From Bacillota bacterium (lineage in GTDB: Bacteria > Bacillota > Clostridia > Christensenellales > Aristaeellaceae): DNA of 64,000 nt. This document shows positions 14,640 through 23,772 of this stretch, in pieces; the stretch's first letter is position 1; every line of letters starts with the position of its first letter. Under the pieces are notes generated by a model. It searched no databases, was not told the origin of the DNA, and worked only from the letters and a program-made list of their open reading frames with translations. The DNA is taken from positions 1 to 64,000 of the forward strand of contig JAEZQK010000030.1 of the NCBI GenBank assembly GCA_023413135.1. Direction: 5' to 3'. A program made the position numbers and the translations under genes.

Positions 14640-16634
14640 ATGGATCGGTGGAATCCCTTGGAGATAATTAGTATGAATTCTGACGACACATATAGGCAGA
14701 TTGCCATAAATAGTACTAAGCAACAGATCAGGAATATCTTAAAATCTTATGTTGGATATCTTGATCCTTTTTGTGAACTACTTCAGAATGCAATGGACGC
14801 AACTGATAAACGAGAGATGGATTGTAATTGCACAACTTACAGTAAGAAAATTAATATCACTATTGATCTTTTTGAAAACACTATATATGTAGCAGACAAT
14901 GGAATTGGGTTTGAAGCAACTCAATTTAGAGCTTTCTTATCCCCAAACGTATCCTATAAAAATGCGGGACAAGCACGTGGTAACAAGGGTGTTGGAACTA
15001 CTTATCTTGCATATGGATTTAACAAAATGGAAGTGTTTACAAAAACCCCCGCATTCACTCAATATACTGTAATTAGTGATGCAAGGAATTGGATCGAAGA
15101 TCGAAATAGTGATATGCCAGTAGTAGAAGTTATCGATGGCACGGACCCTTCATTCACATTTGATCAAGGCTCATCTTTTAAACTATATTTCACAGATTCG
15201 CAAGGCAGAAAAACAAAAGACCTCTGTTGGTTAGGAATCAATACTGCAGAAAGTTGGAACTCTATTCTATTAACTAATACCCCATTAGGACATTTGACCA
15301 TAGATGGATCTCGTTCAAATGTCTTTTATGATTTGTACGTGATAAATACAAGTCAAAAAGAGTCTCACTTGATTGCACAAGAAGCCTCATATCATTATCC
15401 CCACTTATTTTTTAGAAATGCTTCTGTAGACATTAATGATGTAATAAGATGGCAAAAATCAGAGTTAGAAAAAGGGAGAGATGGAACTAATACGCCACAA
15501 CGTTTTAATAAGAAACTATGTATTTATAGATTCTTTTCAATTGATGACATTATTGTTTTGGCGAATCGTTCAAAGACATTATCAATTGAAGAACAAACAA
15601 TGCTTAACACATACAATGTTACTGCTTATGGTTTTTTCTGCAATTCAGTTGACAGATGGTTTGATATTAATGAAAAGTATGTTGGAGAAAGAAAAGGAGC
15701 AAATTTTATTACGTTCGGTTTGCAACTTGCTACAGATAACATGATTCAAGGTGCTCCCTTACAAATTCCCTTAACATCAAATATTGGATACCAGAAGCAA
15801 TCACAGGTAATCATTCATCTTGATGGAGCTGAACCTGATCTCGGACGAAAAGGGTTTCAACCTGAAATTCGTGTATTAGCAGAGAAAATATCCTCAATGA
15901 TTGTTGGGCTTGGCTTAAGTGCATGGAAAAAATTGCTTGCCGCTGATGGCAATTATAATCGCAGAGATAATGATGTAAAAGCTCTTCATGATTATATAAG
16001 AGAAATGGAAAATCATGAACAAGAGCGTCCTTTATTAATTAAAAACGAAGCATTTTTCTTGCCAACGAAGCAGATTTCAATTTCATCAATACCTTTAAGT
16101 GAACAAGATGTTGTTGTCTTGTTTAGTCAGCTTATTGCTGGAGGTGTTATTAGATCGCTCGAATTAATGGCTTCAAGTACATTTGCAAAATACGATGCAA
16201 TCTATAAAATCATTGTTCGCAAACCAATAGAAAATCATTATTTTGATGAAAAAACAAATCCATTAGGAGTTGATCGAGAATCGCCAATACAGCCAGGCAT
16301 TCAAACAGCGCCAGCATTTTTGGAGTATAAACATAGTTTTGACAATCTAATCCAGGATTTTGATAATGAAGATAAGCATCCAAAGGATTTAGGAATGGTA
16401 GTTGTGTGGACTATGGGCAAAGGGCGTTGGAAAGAAAGATTCCAAGCTATTTCCTATCTACTACCTAACTATAGAAGTAGAAGACCCTATCATGGAATAA
16501 CACATGAAATGTTTGATGAGACGTCATCAAATCAAAGAACTTTTTTTTGTATAGTTCTTGAAGAACTTATACAATTCTTAAATGATCCTCAAAAATATTA
16601 CGATGATTATTCAGCACAATATAACGAAGACTAA
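14640..16634 (+). CDS. Stand-alone GHKL (Hsp90/MutL/MORC-like) ATPase, AT-rich, probable defence or foreign gene
   Basis: 664 residues. The Bergerat ATP-binding fold is intact: E46LLQNAMDA with N50 (N box), D86NGIG (G1) and RGNKGVGTTYLAYGF at 113-127 (G2 with the flexible lid). A transducer-like middle region follows, then a roughly 100-residue C-terminal domain with LEYK (561-564), KDLGMVVVW (about 582-590) and YHGITH (about 617-622). That last domain weakly recalls a PD-(D/E)XK nuclease core; this is inference only. The gene is strikingly AT-rich in third positions compared with its GC-rich neighbours and has no partner gene. AGGA lies nine bases before the ATG. It is likely acquired horizontally. 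Phage defence is plausible but unproven. Confidence 0.8.
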   Translation: MDRWNPLEIISMNSDDTYRQIAINSTKQQIRNILKSYVGYLDPFCELLQNAMDATDKREMDCNCTTYSKKINITIDLFENTIYVADNGIGFEATQFRAFLSPNVSYKNAGQARGNKGVGTTYLAYGFNKMEVFTKTPAFTQYTVISDARNWIEDRNSDMPVVEVIDGTDPSFTFDQGSSFKLYFTDSQGRKTKDLCWLGINTAESWNSILLTNTPLGHLTIDGSRSNVFYDLYVINTSQKESHLIAQEASYHYPHLFFRNASVDINDVIRWQKSELEKGRDGTNTPQRFNKKLCIYRFFSIDDIIVLANRSKTLSIEEQTMLNTYNVTAYGFFCNSVDRWFDINEKYVGERKGANFITFGLQLATDNMIQGAPLQIPLTSNIGYQKQSQVIIHLDGAEPDLGRKGFQPEIRVLAEKISSMIVGLGLSAWKKLLAADGNYNRRDNDVKALHDYIREMENHEQERPLLIKNEAFFLPTKQISISSIPLSEQDVVVLFSQLIAGGVIRSLELMASSTFAKYDAIYKIIVRKPIENHYFDEKTNPLGVDRESPIQPGIQTAPAFLEYKHSFDNLIQDFDNEDKHPKDLGMVVVWTMGKGRWKERFQAISYLLPNYRSRRPYHGITHEMFDETSSNQRTFFCIVLEELIQFLNDPQKYYDDYSAQYNED

Positions 16635-16696
16635 TTATGTTAACTATTGGTCAATCTAGGAATCTTCATACAAAAAACAGGTTTTCCTGGAGGGGT

Positions 16697-16732
16697 GCGG
16701 GGGGCTTCCTTTTTCAAAAGGAAGCCCCCCGC
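16697..16732. terminator. 17-bp hairpin between the ATPase and gltD (convergent)
   Basis: A perfect stem from GCGGGGGGCTTCC through TTTT, with a TC loop, then the reverse complement. It lies between two convergent genes (ATPase stop 16634, gltD stop 16751). Neither side has a long T tract, though the T/A part of the stem gives a bidirectional terminator look. A related hairpin with the same CTTTTTCAAAAG loop lies at 48497-48534. Confidence 0.6.
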
Positions 16733-16750
16733 ATAATTTCCTTATCCCTA

Positions 16751-18235
16751 TTACTCCACAATAACCGACTTCCCCGTCAGGAACTTATCGACTTCCCGGG
16801 CGGCGAGTTTGCCTTCCTGGATGGCCCAGACGACGAGGCTTTGGCCGCGGCGCATATCACCGGCGGTAAAGACCTTATCGGTGCTGGTTTGGAAGGAACC
16901 GTAGGAGGCCTTGATATTGCTGCGCACGTCGCGCTCCAGGTTAAGGGCGGTGGGAAGGGTATCTTCCGGGCCTAAGAAGCCCATGGCCAGGAGGATGAGG
17001 CCAGCGGGCCAAACGCGTTCACTGCCGGGAATCTCCTGGGGGATCAGGCGGCCCTGGGCGTTCTTGACCCAGTCGATGTTGACGGTGCGAACTTCTTTCA
17101 CGCGGCCGTTTTCGTCGCCGATGAGCTCTTTGGTGTTGATGAGGTAAAACCGCGGGTCACGGCCGGCGACGTGGATGGCTTCTTCCTGGCCGTAGTCCAC
17201 CTTGAGCTTTTTGGGCCATTCGGGCCAGGGGTTATTTTCCTCGATGCGGTGATCGGGCGGCTCCGGCATAATCTCGAACTGGACCACGCTTTTACAGCCC
17301 TGGCGCAGGGAGGTGGCCACACAGTCGGTGCCGGTGTCGCCGCCGCCCAGGATGATCACATGCTTGTCTTTGGCGCTGATGAAGCCTTCCGGCTCCGTGC
17401 CGTCAAGCAACCGCTTGGTGTTGGCGGTCAAAAAGTCCACAGCAAAATGCACGCCGGATAAATCCTTGCCCGGCACGGTGAGGCCACGGGGCTTGGTGGC
17501 GCCGCCGCAGAGAAGCACCGCGTCAAAGTCGGATAAAAGCTGCTGGGCAGGGAGATCCTTGCCCACTTCGGTATTCAGGGTGAAAGTGATGCCGGATTCC
17601 TTCATGAGGCTGACGCGGCAGTCCACCACGTTTTTGTCCAACTTCATGTTGGGGATGCCGTAGGTGAGCAGCCCGCCGGGCCGGTCCTGACGCTCGAAGA
17701 CGGTGACGGAATGGCCTACATAGTTTAAGAAATACGCGGCGGACAGCCCAGCGGGGCCGGAGCCGACGACGGCCACCTTCTTCCCGGTGGGCACGGCATG
17801 GTGGGCCTTGACCCAGCCTTCCTTGTAGGCGCGCTCGATGATCTCATATTCCAGGGCGCTGATGGTGACGGGCTCCATGTGGTAGCCTTCGGTGCAGCTG
17901 CCTTCGCAGGGGGCCGGGCAGACCCTGCCCGTGAATTCGGGGAAGGGGTTGGTACGCTGCAGGCGCAGGTAGGCTTCCCGCCACTGGCCCCGGTAGACCA
18001 GGTCGTTCCATTCCGGGATGAGGTTGTGAACCGGGCATCCCGCCGCCATGCCGGCAAGGAGGATTCCGCCATGGCAGAAGGGGATGCCGCAGTTCATGCA
18101 CCGGGCGGCCTGGGTTTTGACCTCGGCCGTGTCCTGGGGCAGACGGATTTCGGACCAATCGGATAAGCGGTCCCCTGCGGGGCGCTTGGGGTAGTTGATG
18201 CGCTGGTATTCAAGGAAACCTGTTGGTTTGGCCAC
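16751..18235 (-). CDS. gltD: Glutamate synthase small subunit (NADPH)
   Basis: 494 residues. Oxidises NAD(P)H and passes electrons to GltB for glutamate formation from glutamine and 2-oxoglutarate. The N-terminal Fe-S cysteines are C46, C49, C54 and C67, then C106, C110 and C114. The FAD motif GSGPAG is at 158-163 and the NADPH motif GGGDTG at 297-302. Length is normal. The start codon is GTG at 18233-18235, with GGGGTGAT a few bases upstream. It follows gltB on the same strand but 409 bases away, across a repeat array (18256-18631), so its level may differ from gltB. Confidence 0.95.
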   Translation of the reverse strand: MAKPTGFLEYQRINYPKRPAGDRLSDWSEIRLPQDTAEVKTQAARCMNCGIPFCHGGILLAGMAAGCPVHNLIPEWNDLVYRGQWREAYLRLQRTNPFPEFTGRVCPAPCEGSCTEGYHMEPVTISALEYEIIERAYKEGWVKAHHAVPTGKKVAVVGSGPAGLSAAYFLNYVGHSVTVFERQDRPGGLLTYGIPNMKLDKNVVDCRVSLMKESGITFTLNTEVGKDLPAQQLLSDFDAVLLCGGATKPRGLTVPGKDLSGVHFAVDFLTANTKRLLDGTEPEGFISAKDKHVIILGGGDTGTDCVATSLRQGCKSVVQFEIMPEPPDHRIEENNPWPEWPKKLKVDYGQEEAIHVAGRDPRFYLINTKELIGDENGRVKEVRTVNIDWVKNAQGRLIPQEIPGSERVWPAGLILLAMGFLGPEDTLPTALNLERDVRSNIKASYGSFQTSTDKVFTAGDMRRGQSLVVWAIQEGKLAAREVDKFLTGKSVIVE

Positions 18236-18255
18236 TATATATCACCCCGTAAAGA

Positions 18256-18484
18256 GAGATTTCGCATCTGCGGATGCGACCAGGGCTTTCCGGTCGCCCT
18301 GGACCTTCGGACGGCATCTCTTTGAAGATTTGATAGATGAAAGCTTCGTGCCTGCGGGCACGACCAGGGCTTTCCGGTCGCCCTGGACCTTCGGACACCA
18401 TCTCTGTTTAGAAAGCGATTTCGCACCTGCTGGCACTACCAGGGGCTTTCCGGTCGCCCTTTGGAAACCTTCGGGTGGTACGAC
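18256..18484 (-). repeat. Three tandem structured units between gltB and gltD
   Basis: Units begin at about 18256, 18339 and 18411. Each has a small stem followed by CCAGGGC-N9-GCCCTGG and CCTTCGG. In unit 1 the small stem is CGCATC-TGCG-GATGCG (18263-18278). In unit 2 it is CGTGCC-TGCG-GGCACG (18347-18362). The stem bases changed on both sides, keeping pairing and the same tetraloop. Unit 3 is degenerate (CCAGGGGC/GCCCTTTGG). The units would be in the gltB-gltD transcript, read on the minus strand. No protein-coding frame is credible. They look like a structured RNA repeat. Confidence 0.75.
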
Positions 18485-18522
18485 CAGAGGCCACCTCATC
18501 CGGCGCTGCGGCGCCACCCATT

Positions 18523-18631
18523 CCATCTGGCTCAATCGTCGCATTGCTCACTGCCGTTCGCACTGCTCGTTTCGCCAGCCTCCTCCACCCCGCCCACTTC
18601 CGCCACTGGCGGGGGCGGGGTTCCGGAGCCC
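18523..18631. repeat. Dispersed repeat, CATCTGGCTCAATCG family, copy 1
   Basis: Runs from CCATCTGGCTCAATCG to GTTCCGGAGCC. A longer copy at 61779-61992 shares both ends and most of the body. The right part includes a CGCCACTGGCGGGGGCGG hairpin-prone block. It sits directly before the gltB stop. Non-coding. Confidence 0.7.
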
Positions 18632-18644
18632 TCAAGGGGAAGGC

Positions 18645-21600
18645 TTAAGGCTTCGCCCCGCGCTCGAAGGCGGCCATGAGGGCTTCATCGCCCTTTAAGC
18701 CCTGGTCGATGGCTTCGTTGATGAATTGCAGCATTTGCTTGTAATCCTTGGGGATCACGCGGGTGAAGCGCTTCGAGTAAGCTTCCCAATCCGCCAGCAC
18801 CCGCTTGCCCAAGGGGCTGCCGGTCAACTCCACATGTTTTTCGATAAGCTCCTTCACCTGCTGCTTTTCCTTATCGGAAGCAAACGTCTCCAGCAGCACC
18901 ATGGACTTGTTGCAGCGGACCTCGTCAAAGTCCAGCACATAGGCGATGCCACCGGACATGCCTGCCGCGAAGTTGCGGCCTGTTTTGCCCAGCACCACCA
19001 CGCGGCCTCCGGTCATATACTCGCAGCCATGGTCGCCCACGCCCTCCACCACGGCATCAATACCGCTGTTGCGCACGCAGAACCGTTCCCCGGCCACGCC
19101 GCTCAAATAGGCTTCACCCTCCGTAGCTCCATAGAAGGCCACGTTGCCGATGAGAATGTTCTCCTCCGGCTTGTAATCCGCTGCCTTGGGCGGGTAGGCG
19201 ATGATCTTGCCGCCGGACAAGCCCTTGCCGAAATAGTCGTTGGCGTCGCCCTCCAGCTCCAGGGTAAGGCCTTTGGGAGCAAACGCGCCGAAGCTTTGCC
19301 CGGCGGAGCCCACGAACTGCAGGTGGATGGTATCGCCGGGCAGGCCGTTTTCGCCGTACTTTTTGGAAATCTCGCTGCCTACCAGCGTGCCCACCACCCG
19401 GTCCACGTTGCGGATGGAGAGCTTTGCCCGAATGGGCGTGCCGTGCTCCAAAGCGGGCTTGCACATGCGCAGAAGTTTTTTCATGCCCAGGTTCTTTTCC
19501 AGGTTGTGGCTTTGATCCCGCTTGTGGTAGCGGCCCACGTCGGCGCCGGCATAGGGCTGGTAGAGGATGGGCGACATATCCAGCTTGCCGGCCTTCCAGT
19601 GGCGCAGGTTTTCCTTGGCCTTCAGTTTATCGGTGCGCCCCACCAGCTCGTTGACGGTGCGGATGCCAAGGCGGGACATGATCTCCCGAAGCTCGCGGGC
19701 GATAAAGCGCATGAAGTTTTCCACATATTCCGGCTTGCCGGTAAAGCACTTGCGTAAGTTCTCATCCTGGGTAGCGATGCCTACGGGGCAGGTGTTGAGG
19801 TTGCACACCCGCATCATAAGACACCCCAGGGCGATCAAAGGCGTAGTGGCAAAACCGAACTCCTCGGCCCCCAGCATAGCGGCAATGGCCACATCCCGGC
19901 CCGTTAAGAGCTTGCCGTCGGTTTCCAGGATCACCCTGTCCCGCAGGCGGTTTAAGACCAGCGTTTGGTGGGTTTCCGCCAGGCCCATTTCCCAGGGAAG
20001 GCCGGCGTGCTTGATGCTGGTGAGCGGCGACGCGCCGGTTCCCCCATCGTACCCGCTGATGAGGATCACATCGGCCTTGCCCTTGGCCACGCCGGCGGCT
20101 ATGGTGCCCACGCCTACTTCCGACACCAGCTTCACGTTGATGCGGGCATCACGGTTGGCGTTTTTCAGGTCGTGGATCAGCTCCGCCAGGTCCTCAATGG
20201 AATAGATGTCATGGTGGGGCGGGGGTGAAATCAGGTCGACGCCGGGGGTGGAATGGCGCGTTTTGGCAATGGCCGGGTACACCTTGCGGCCGGGCAATTG
20301 TCCACCCTCGCCGGGCTTGGCGCCCTGGGCCATTTTGATTTGAATCTCCTTGGCGTTGACCAGGTAGTTGCTGGTCACGCCAAAGCGGCCGGAGGCCACC
20401 TGCTTGATGGCGCTCTTCTTCGAATCGCCGTTTTCCATCACATTAAAGCGCTCCGGGTCCTCGCCGCCTTCGCCGGTGTTGCTCTTGCCTCCCAGCCGGT
20501 TCATGGCGATGGCAAGGCACTCGTGGGCTTCCTTGCTGATGGAGCCATACGACATGGCCCCGGTCTTGAAGCGCTTGACGATTTGATCCACCGGTTCCAC
20601 TTCCTCAATGGGAATGGTTTCGCCGGCGGTGAACTTGAACTCCAGAAGGCTTCTAAGGGTGGCCATCTGCTCCTCATTGATCTTGCGGGAGAAGGTTTTA
20701 AAAAGGCTGTAGTCCCCTGAGCGGCAGGCCTTTTGCAAAAGGTAAATGGTCTCCGGGTTGTACAGGTGCTCCTCCCCGTCGGCCTTTGCTTGGAAGGTGC
20801 CGCCGGTTTCCAGCGTATCGGTATAGGGGGAATTTACCGCAAAGGCGCTTTCGTGGCGCATTTTGTTTTCCTGGTGGATTTCCTCGATACCGATGCCCTC
20901 CAGCCGGGAAGGGGTATGGGTAAAGTACCGGTCGATAACGCTTTGCTGCAGGCCCACCGCCTCAAAAATCTGCGCGCCATGATAGCTTTGAATGGTAGAG
21001 ATGCCCATTTTGGTGAGCACCTTCAAAACGCCCTTCACCGACGCCTTGATGTAGTGGGCAATGCCTTCTTCGGCGCTTGTGCCATTTAGAAGGCCTTTTG
21101 CCGCCAGGTCGCGGATGGTGTCAAAGGCCATATAGGGGTTGAGGGCGGTCACGCCGTAACCCAGGAGCGTGCAGAAATGGTGCACTTCCCGGGGTTCGGC
21201 CGATTCCAGCACCAGCCCGACGTTTGTACGAAGCTCCCTGCGTATCAGGCTGTGGTGCAGCCCCGAACAGGCCAGCAAGGCGGGGAGGGCGGCATATTCC
21301 TCATTTACGCCCCGGTCGGAAAGGATCAAAATGTTGGCTCCCTGGGCAATTTCACGGCTTGCCTGGCGGTTTAAAATATGCAGCGCTTTTTCCATGCCGG
21401 TTGGGCCATCGCCGACCTTATAGAGCAGTGACAGCACGGCAGTCTTGAATATACCGTTGTCCAGATGCCGGATCTGGTTCAGTTGATCGTTTGCCAGGAT
21501 GGGGTGCTGCAAAAGCAGGCTGGCCCTGTCCTCCTGGTCGGGCGAGAGCAGGTTACCGGAGGAGCCCAATAGCACGCCGGCGGAGGTGACGATTTCTTCC

Positions 21601-23210
21601 CTTATGCCGTCGATGGGCGGGTTGGTCACCTGGGCGAAAAGCTGCTTGAAATAGACATAGAGCATTTGCGGCTTTTCGGAGAGCACCGCCAGGGGCGTAT
21701 CCATGCCCATGGATCCCACAGGGTCTTCCCCCGCCACCGCCATGGGCATAAGGAACTTGTAGATGTCCTCATAGGTGTAGCCGAAGGCCTTTTGCAGCCT
21801 TAACAGATCCTCGGGCAGCGGCGTTTCTTCCTGTTTGGGCGCAGGCAGCGACTCCAGGGGGATGATATGCTTTTTGTTCCATTCGGGATAGGGGTATTCC
21901 CTCGCAACGCTGCTTTTTAGCTCCTCATCGGAGATGATGCGCTTTTGCAAGGTATCGATCAGCAGCATCCTGCCCGGCTCCAGCCGCCCCTTGTAGGCTA
22001 CATTCTCGGGCTTTATATCCGCCACACCCACCTCGGAGGCAAGAATCACCCGGTTATCCTTTGTGACATAGTAGCGGGAGGGGCGCAGGCCGTTCCTGTC
22101 CAGCATGCCGCCGATGACGTCGCCGTCGGAAAAGGCCATGGCCGCGGGGCCATCCCACGGCTCCATGAGAAAGCTTTGATATTTGTAGAACTCTTTTTTC
22201 TCCTCCGGCATGAGGGGGTTCTTCTCCCAGGGCTCGGGGATCATCATCATGGCGGCATGGGGAAGCGACCTGCCGGTCAGGTACAAAAACTCCAGGCAGT
22301 TGTCGAACATGGAGGAGTCGCTGCCCGTTTCGTCGATCACCGGGCATACCTTCGATATATCTTCAAAGAGAGGGGAAACGATGCTCCGCTGCCGCGCCTT
22401 CATCCAGTTCACGTTGCCGCGGATGGTGTTGATCTCGCCGTTGTGCACAAGGTAACGGTTGGGATGGGCCCTGGCCCAGCTGGGGAAGGTGTTGGTGCTG
22501 AAGCGGGAATGCACCATGGCTAGTGCGGAAGCGTAATCCAGGTCCGACAAGTCCAGATAAAAGCTGCGCAATTGGGAAGCTGTAAGCATCCCCTTGTACA
22601 CGATGGTCTTGGAGGACAGGCTGGATATATAGAAGATGCCGCCGTTGTCCTCGCTCAAAGGGGGAATGGTCTTTTCCGCCAGCTTGCGGATCAGGAAAAG
22701 CTTGCGTTCAAAGTCCATGCCGCAGGGGATGTTTGAACTCTTGCCGATGAACACCTGAATAAACCTGGGCAGCGCGGCCTTTGCGCTTTCCCCGATGGTG
22801 GTAAAATCGATGGGCACCTCACGCCAGCCAAGGATGGTTTGCCCTTCCTTTACAACGATGTCCTCAAAGGCCGCCATCTGCTTTTTGCGGAAATCTTCGT
22901 ACCTGTGGGCAAAGATCATGCCCACTCCGTAGTGCCCCGCCTCCGGCAGGGAAATGCCCAGCGTTTGACAGTCCCGTTTAAAAAAAGCGTGCGGTATCTG
23001 AGTAAGCACGCCGGCCCCATCGCCGGTATGCTCATCCGCGCCGTGGGCGCCGCGGTGGCTTAGGTTCTCCAGAACCGTGAGGGCGTCTTCCAGTATATCG
23101 TGGGACTTTTCCCCGCCGATATGGACGACGAAACCCATGCCGCAGGCGTCATGCTCATTCCTTGGATCGTACAGCCCCTGCTTGAGGGGCAAACCCTGTC
23201 GATATTCCAT
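18645..23210 (-). CDS. gltB: Glutamate synthase large subunit
   Basis: About 1521 residues from the ATG at 23210. The N-terminal class II glutamine amidotransferase has its nucleophile at C23 (HDACGMGF), so a 22-residue propeptide would be removed. A central domain, the FMN/2-oxoglutarate domain (KPGEGGQLPGRKV, SPPPHHDIYSIEDL, SGYDGGTGASPLTS) and the 3Fe-4S cysteines (CLMMRVCNLNTCPVG) follow. The C-terminal GXGXG beta-helix (GLSGGKIIAYPP, MSGGIAYVLD) closes it. In-frame ATG codons lie further upstream; GGTGAGG precedes this one. The partner GltD lies downstream, across the tandem repeat array. Confidence 0.96.
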   Translation of the reverse strand: MEYRQGLPLKQGLYDPRNEHDACGMGFVVHIGGEKSHDILEDALTVLENLSHRGAHGADEHTGDGAGVLTQIPHAFFKRDCQTLGISLPEAGHYGVGMIFAHRYEDFRKKQMAAFEDIVVKEGQTILGWREVPIDFTTIGESAKAALPRFIQVFIGKSSNIPCGMDFERKLFLIRKLAEKTIPPLSEDNGGIFYISSLSSKTIVYKGMLTASQLRSFYLDLSDLDYASALAMVHSRFSTNTFPSWARAHPNRYLVHNGEINTIRGNVNWMKARQRSIVSPLFEDISKVCPVIDETGSDSSMFDNCLEFLYLTGRSLPHAAMMMIPEPWEKNPLMPEEKKEFYKYQSFLMEPWDGPAAMAFSDGDVIGGMLDRNGLRPSRYYVTKDNRVILASEVGVADIKPENVAYKGRLEPGRMLLIDTLQKRIISDEELKSSVAREYPYPEWNKKHIIPLESLPAPKQEETPLPEDLLRLQKAFGYTYEDIYKFLMPMAVAGEDPVGSMGMDTPLAVLSEKPQMLYVYFKQLFAQVTNPPIDGIREEIVTSAGVLLGSSGNLLSPDQEDRASLLLQHPILANDQLNQIRHLDNGIFKTAVLSLLYKVGDGPTGMEKALHILNRQASREIAQGANILILSDRGVNEEYAALPALLACSGLHHSLIRRELRTNVGLVLESAEPREVHHFCTLLGYGVTALNPYMAFDTIRDLAAKGLLNGTSAEEGIAHYIKASVKGVLKVLTKMGISTIQSYHGAQIFEAVGLQQSVIDRYFTHTPSRLEGIGIEEIHQENKMRHESAFAVNSPYTDTLETGGTFQAKADGEEHLYNPETIYLLQKACRSGDYSLFKTFSRKINEEQMATLRSLLEFKFTAGETIPIEEVEPVDQIVKRFKTGAMSYGSISKEAHECLAIAMNRLGGKSNTGEGGEDPERFNVMENGDSKKSAIKQVASGRFGVTSNYLVNAKEIQIKMAQGAKPGEGGQLPGRKVYPAIAKTRHSTPGVDLISPPPHHDIYSIEDLAELIHDLKNANRDARINVKLVSEVGVGTIAAGVAKGKADVILISGYDGGTGASPLTSIKHAGLPWEMGLAETHQTLVLNRLRDRVILETDGKLLTGRDVAIAAMLGAEEFGFATTPLIALGCLMMRVCNLNTCPVGIATQDENLRKCFTGKPEYVENFMRFIARELREIMSRLGIRTVNELVGRTDKLKAKENLRHWKAGKLDMSPILYQPYAGADVGRYHKRDQSHNLEKNLGMKKLLRMCKPALEHGTPIRAKLSIRNVDRVVGTLVGSEISKKYGENGLPGDTIHLQFVGSAGQSFGAFAPKGLTLELEGDANDYFGKGLSGGKIIAYPPKAADYKPEENILIGNVAFYGATEGEAYLSGVAGERFCVRNSGIDAVVEGVGDHGCEYMTGGRVVVLGKTGRNFAAGMSGGIAYVLDFDEVRCNKSMVLLETFASDKEKQQVKELIEKHVELTGSPLGKRVLADWEAYSKRFTRVIPKDYKQMLQFINEAIDQGLKGDEALMAAFERGAKP

Positions 23211-23495
23211 AACCTCACCCATCCATGCAACTTTTTGAGGGTTGACATTGATTCTACCACAAATCCCGAGTGGATGTAAGAATGAAAATGCATTTTTTGT
23301 GTTTGAATCCTTCAAAAATCACAAAAAGTACAATGAGAAACGGCAAAAAAGAAATATTTTACAATACTACCTGCATAGCGAGATTTCATGTTCAGTGTAT
23401 GGCAAGATAGCCTTTTGAGATGCGCAGCAGAGTAATGCCGGTTCAAACATGAGGTGCATGCTATCCTCCATCATATCGAAAACTACTCATACAAT

Positions 23496-23620
23496 GCGGG
23501 CGATTAATAATCGCCCCTACGACTGCAAAGAGTATGTTGGCTCTTCTTCCGGCTCTTATGTGCCGCGGTAGTGAAGTCAAAAAACATACGGCATCGTAGG
23601 GGCGATTATCAATCGCCCGC
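23496..23620 (+). repeat. MITE-like 125-bp element, copy A
   Basis: The left end GCGGGCGATT...CCCCTACG (26 bases) is matched by its reverse complement at the right end with one mismatch. Each end is itself a small hairpin (GGGCGATT/AATCGCCC). The core carries GCAAAGAGTATGTTGGC, TTCTTCCGGCTC and a final ATACGGC shared with the other copies. No open frame. It lies in the 636-base gltB-adhE gap, which otherwise contains only the adhE promoter region. Confidence 0.85.
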
Positions 23621-23754
23621 CTGTACCGGTTAAATCAGCATCGCTTTGTTCGTAGCATTCGCCTGTTTGCTGAATGGTCAGATGCATGGCAGATCTGGAA
23701 TGGTATAAACCCTGCTCCACAGGTAAAGATGAGACGTGGACATTTCAAAAAAGA

Positions 23755-23772
23755 TTGTTGAAATTTTCACAA
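23755..23772 (+). promoter_or_regulatory. Probable Rex (NADH-sensing repressor) operator before adhE
   Basis: TTGTTGAAATTTTCACAA, an 18-bp near-palindrome close to the Rex box TTGTGA-N6-TCACAA. It overlaps the -35 element of the adhE promoter, where a repressor would block polymerase. adhE is a classic Rex target in Clostridia. No rex gene is in the window. Confidence 0.65.

Noticed and set aside
16637..16975. Plus-strand frame after the ATPase as a partner gene
   Set aside because: It crosses the hairpin at 16697-16732 and lies mostly antisense to gltD. No ribosome site. The ATPase therefore appears to be single.
18256..18484. CRISPR array
   Set aside because: The units are tandem, about 75-80 bases long, imperfect and without unique spacers, and no cas gene is present.
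18195..18698. Plus-strand frame across the gltB-gltD gap
   Set aside because: It runs through repeat units and both gene ends, and its translation repeats because of the DNA repeats. No start signal.
23496..23620. Insertion sequence with transposase
   Set aside because: The element is only 125 bases and has no open frame, so it can only be a non-autonomous element.
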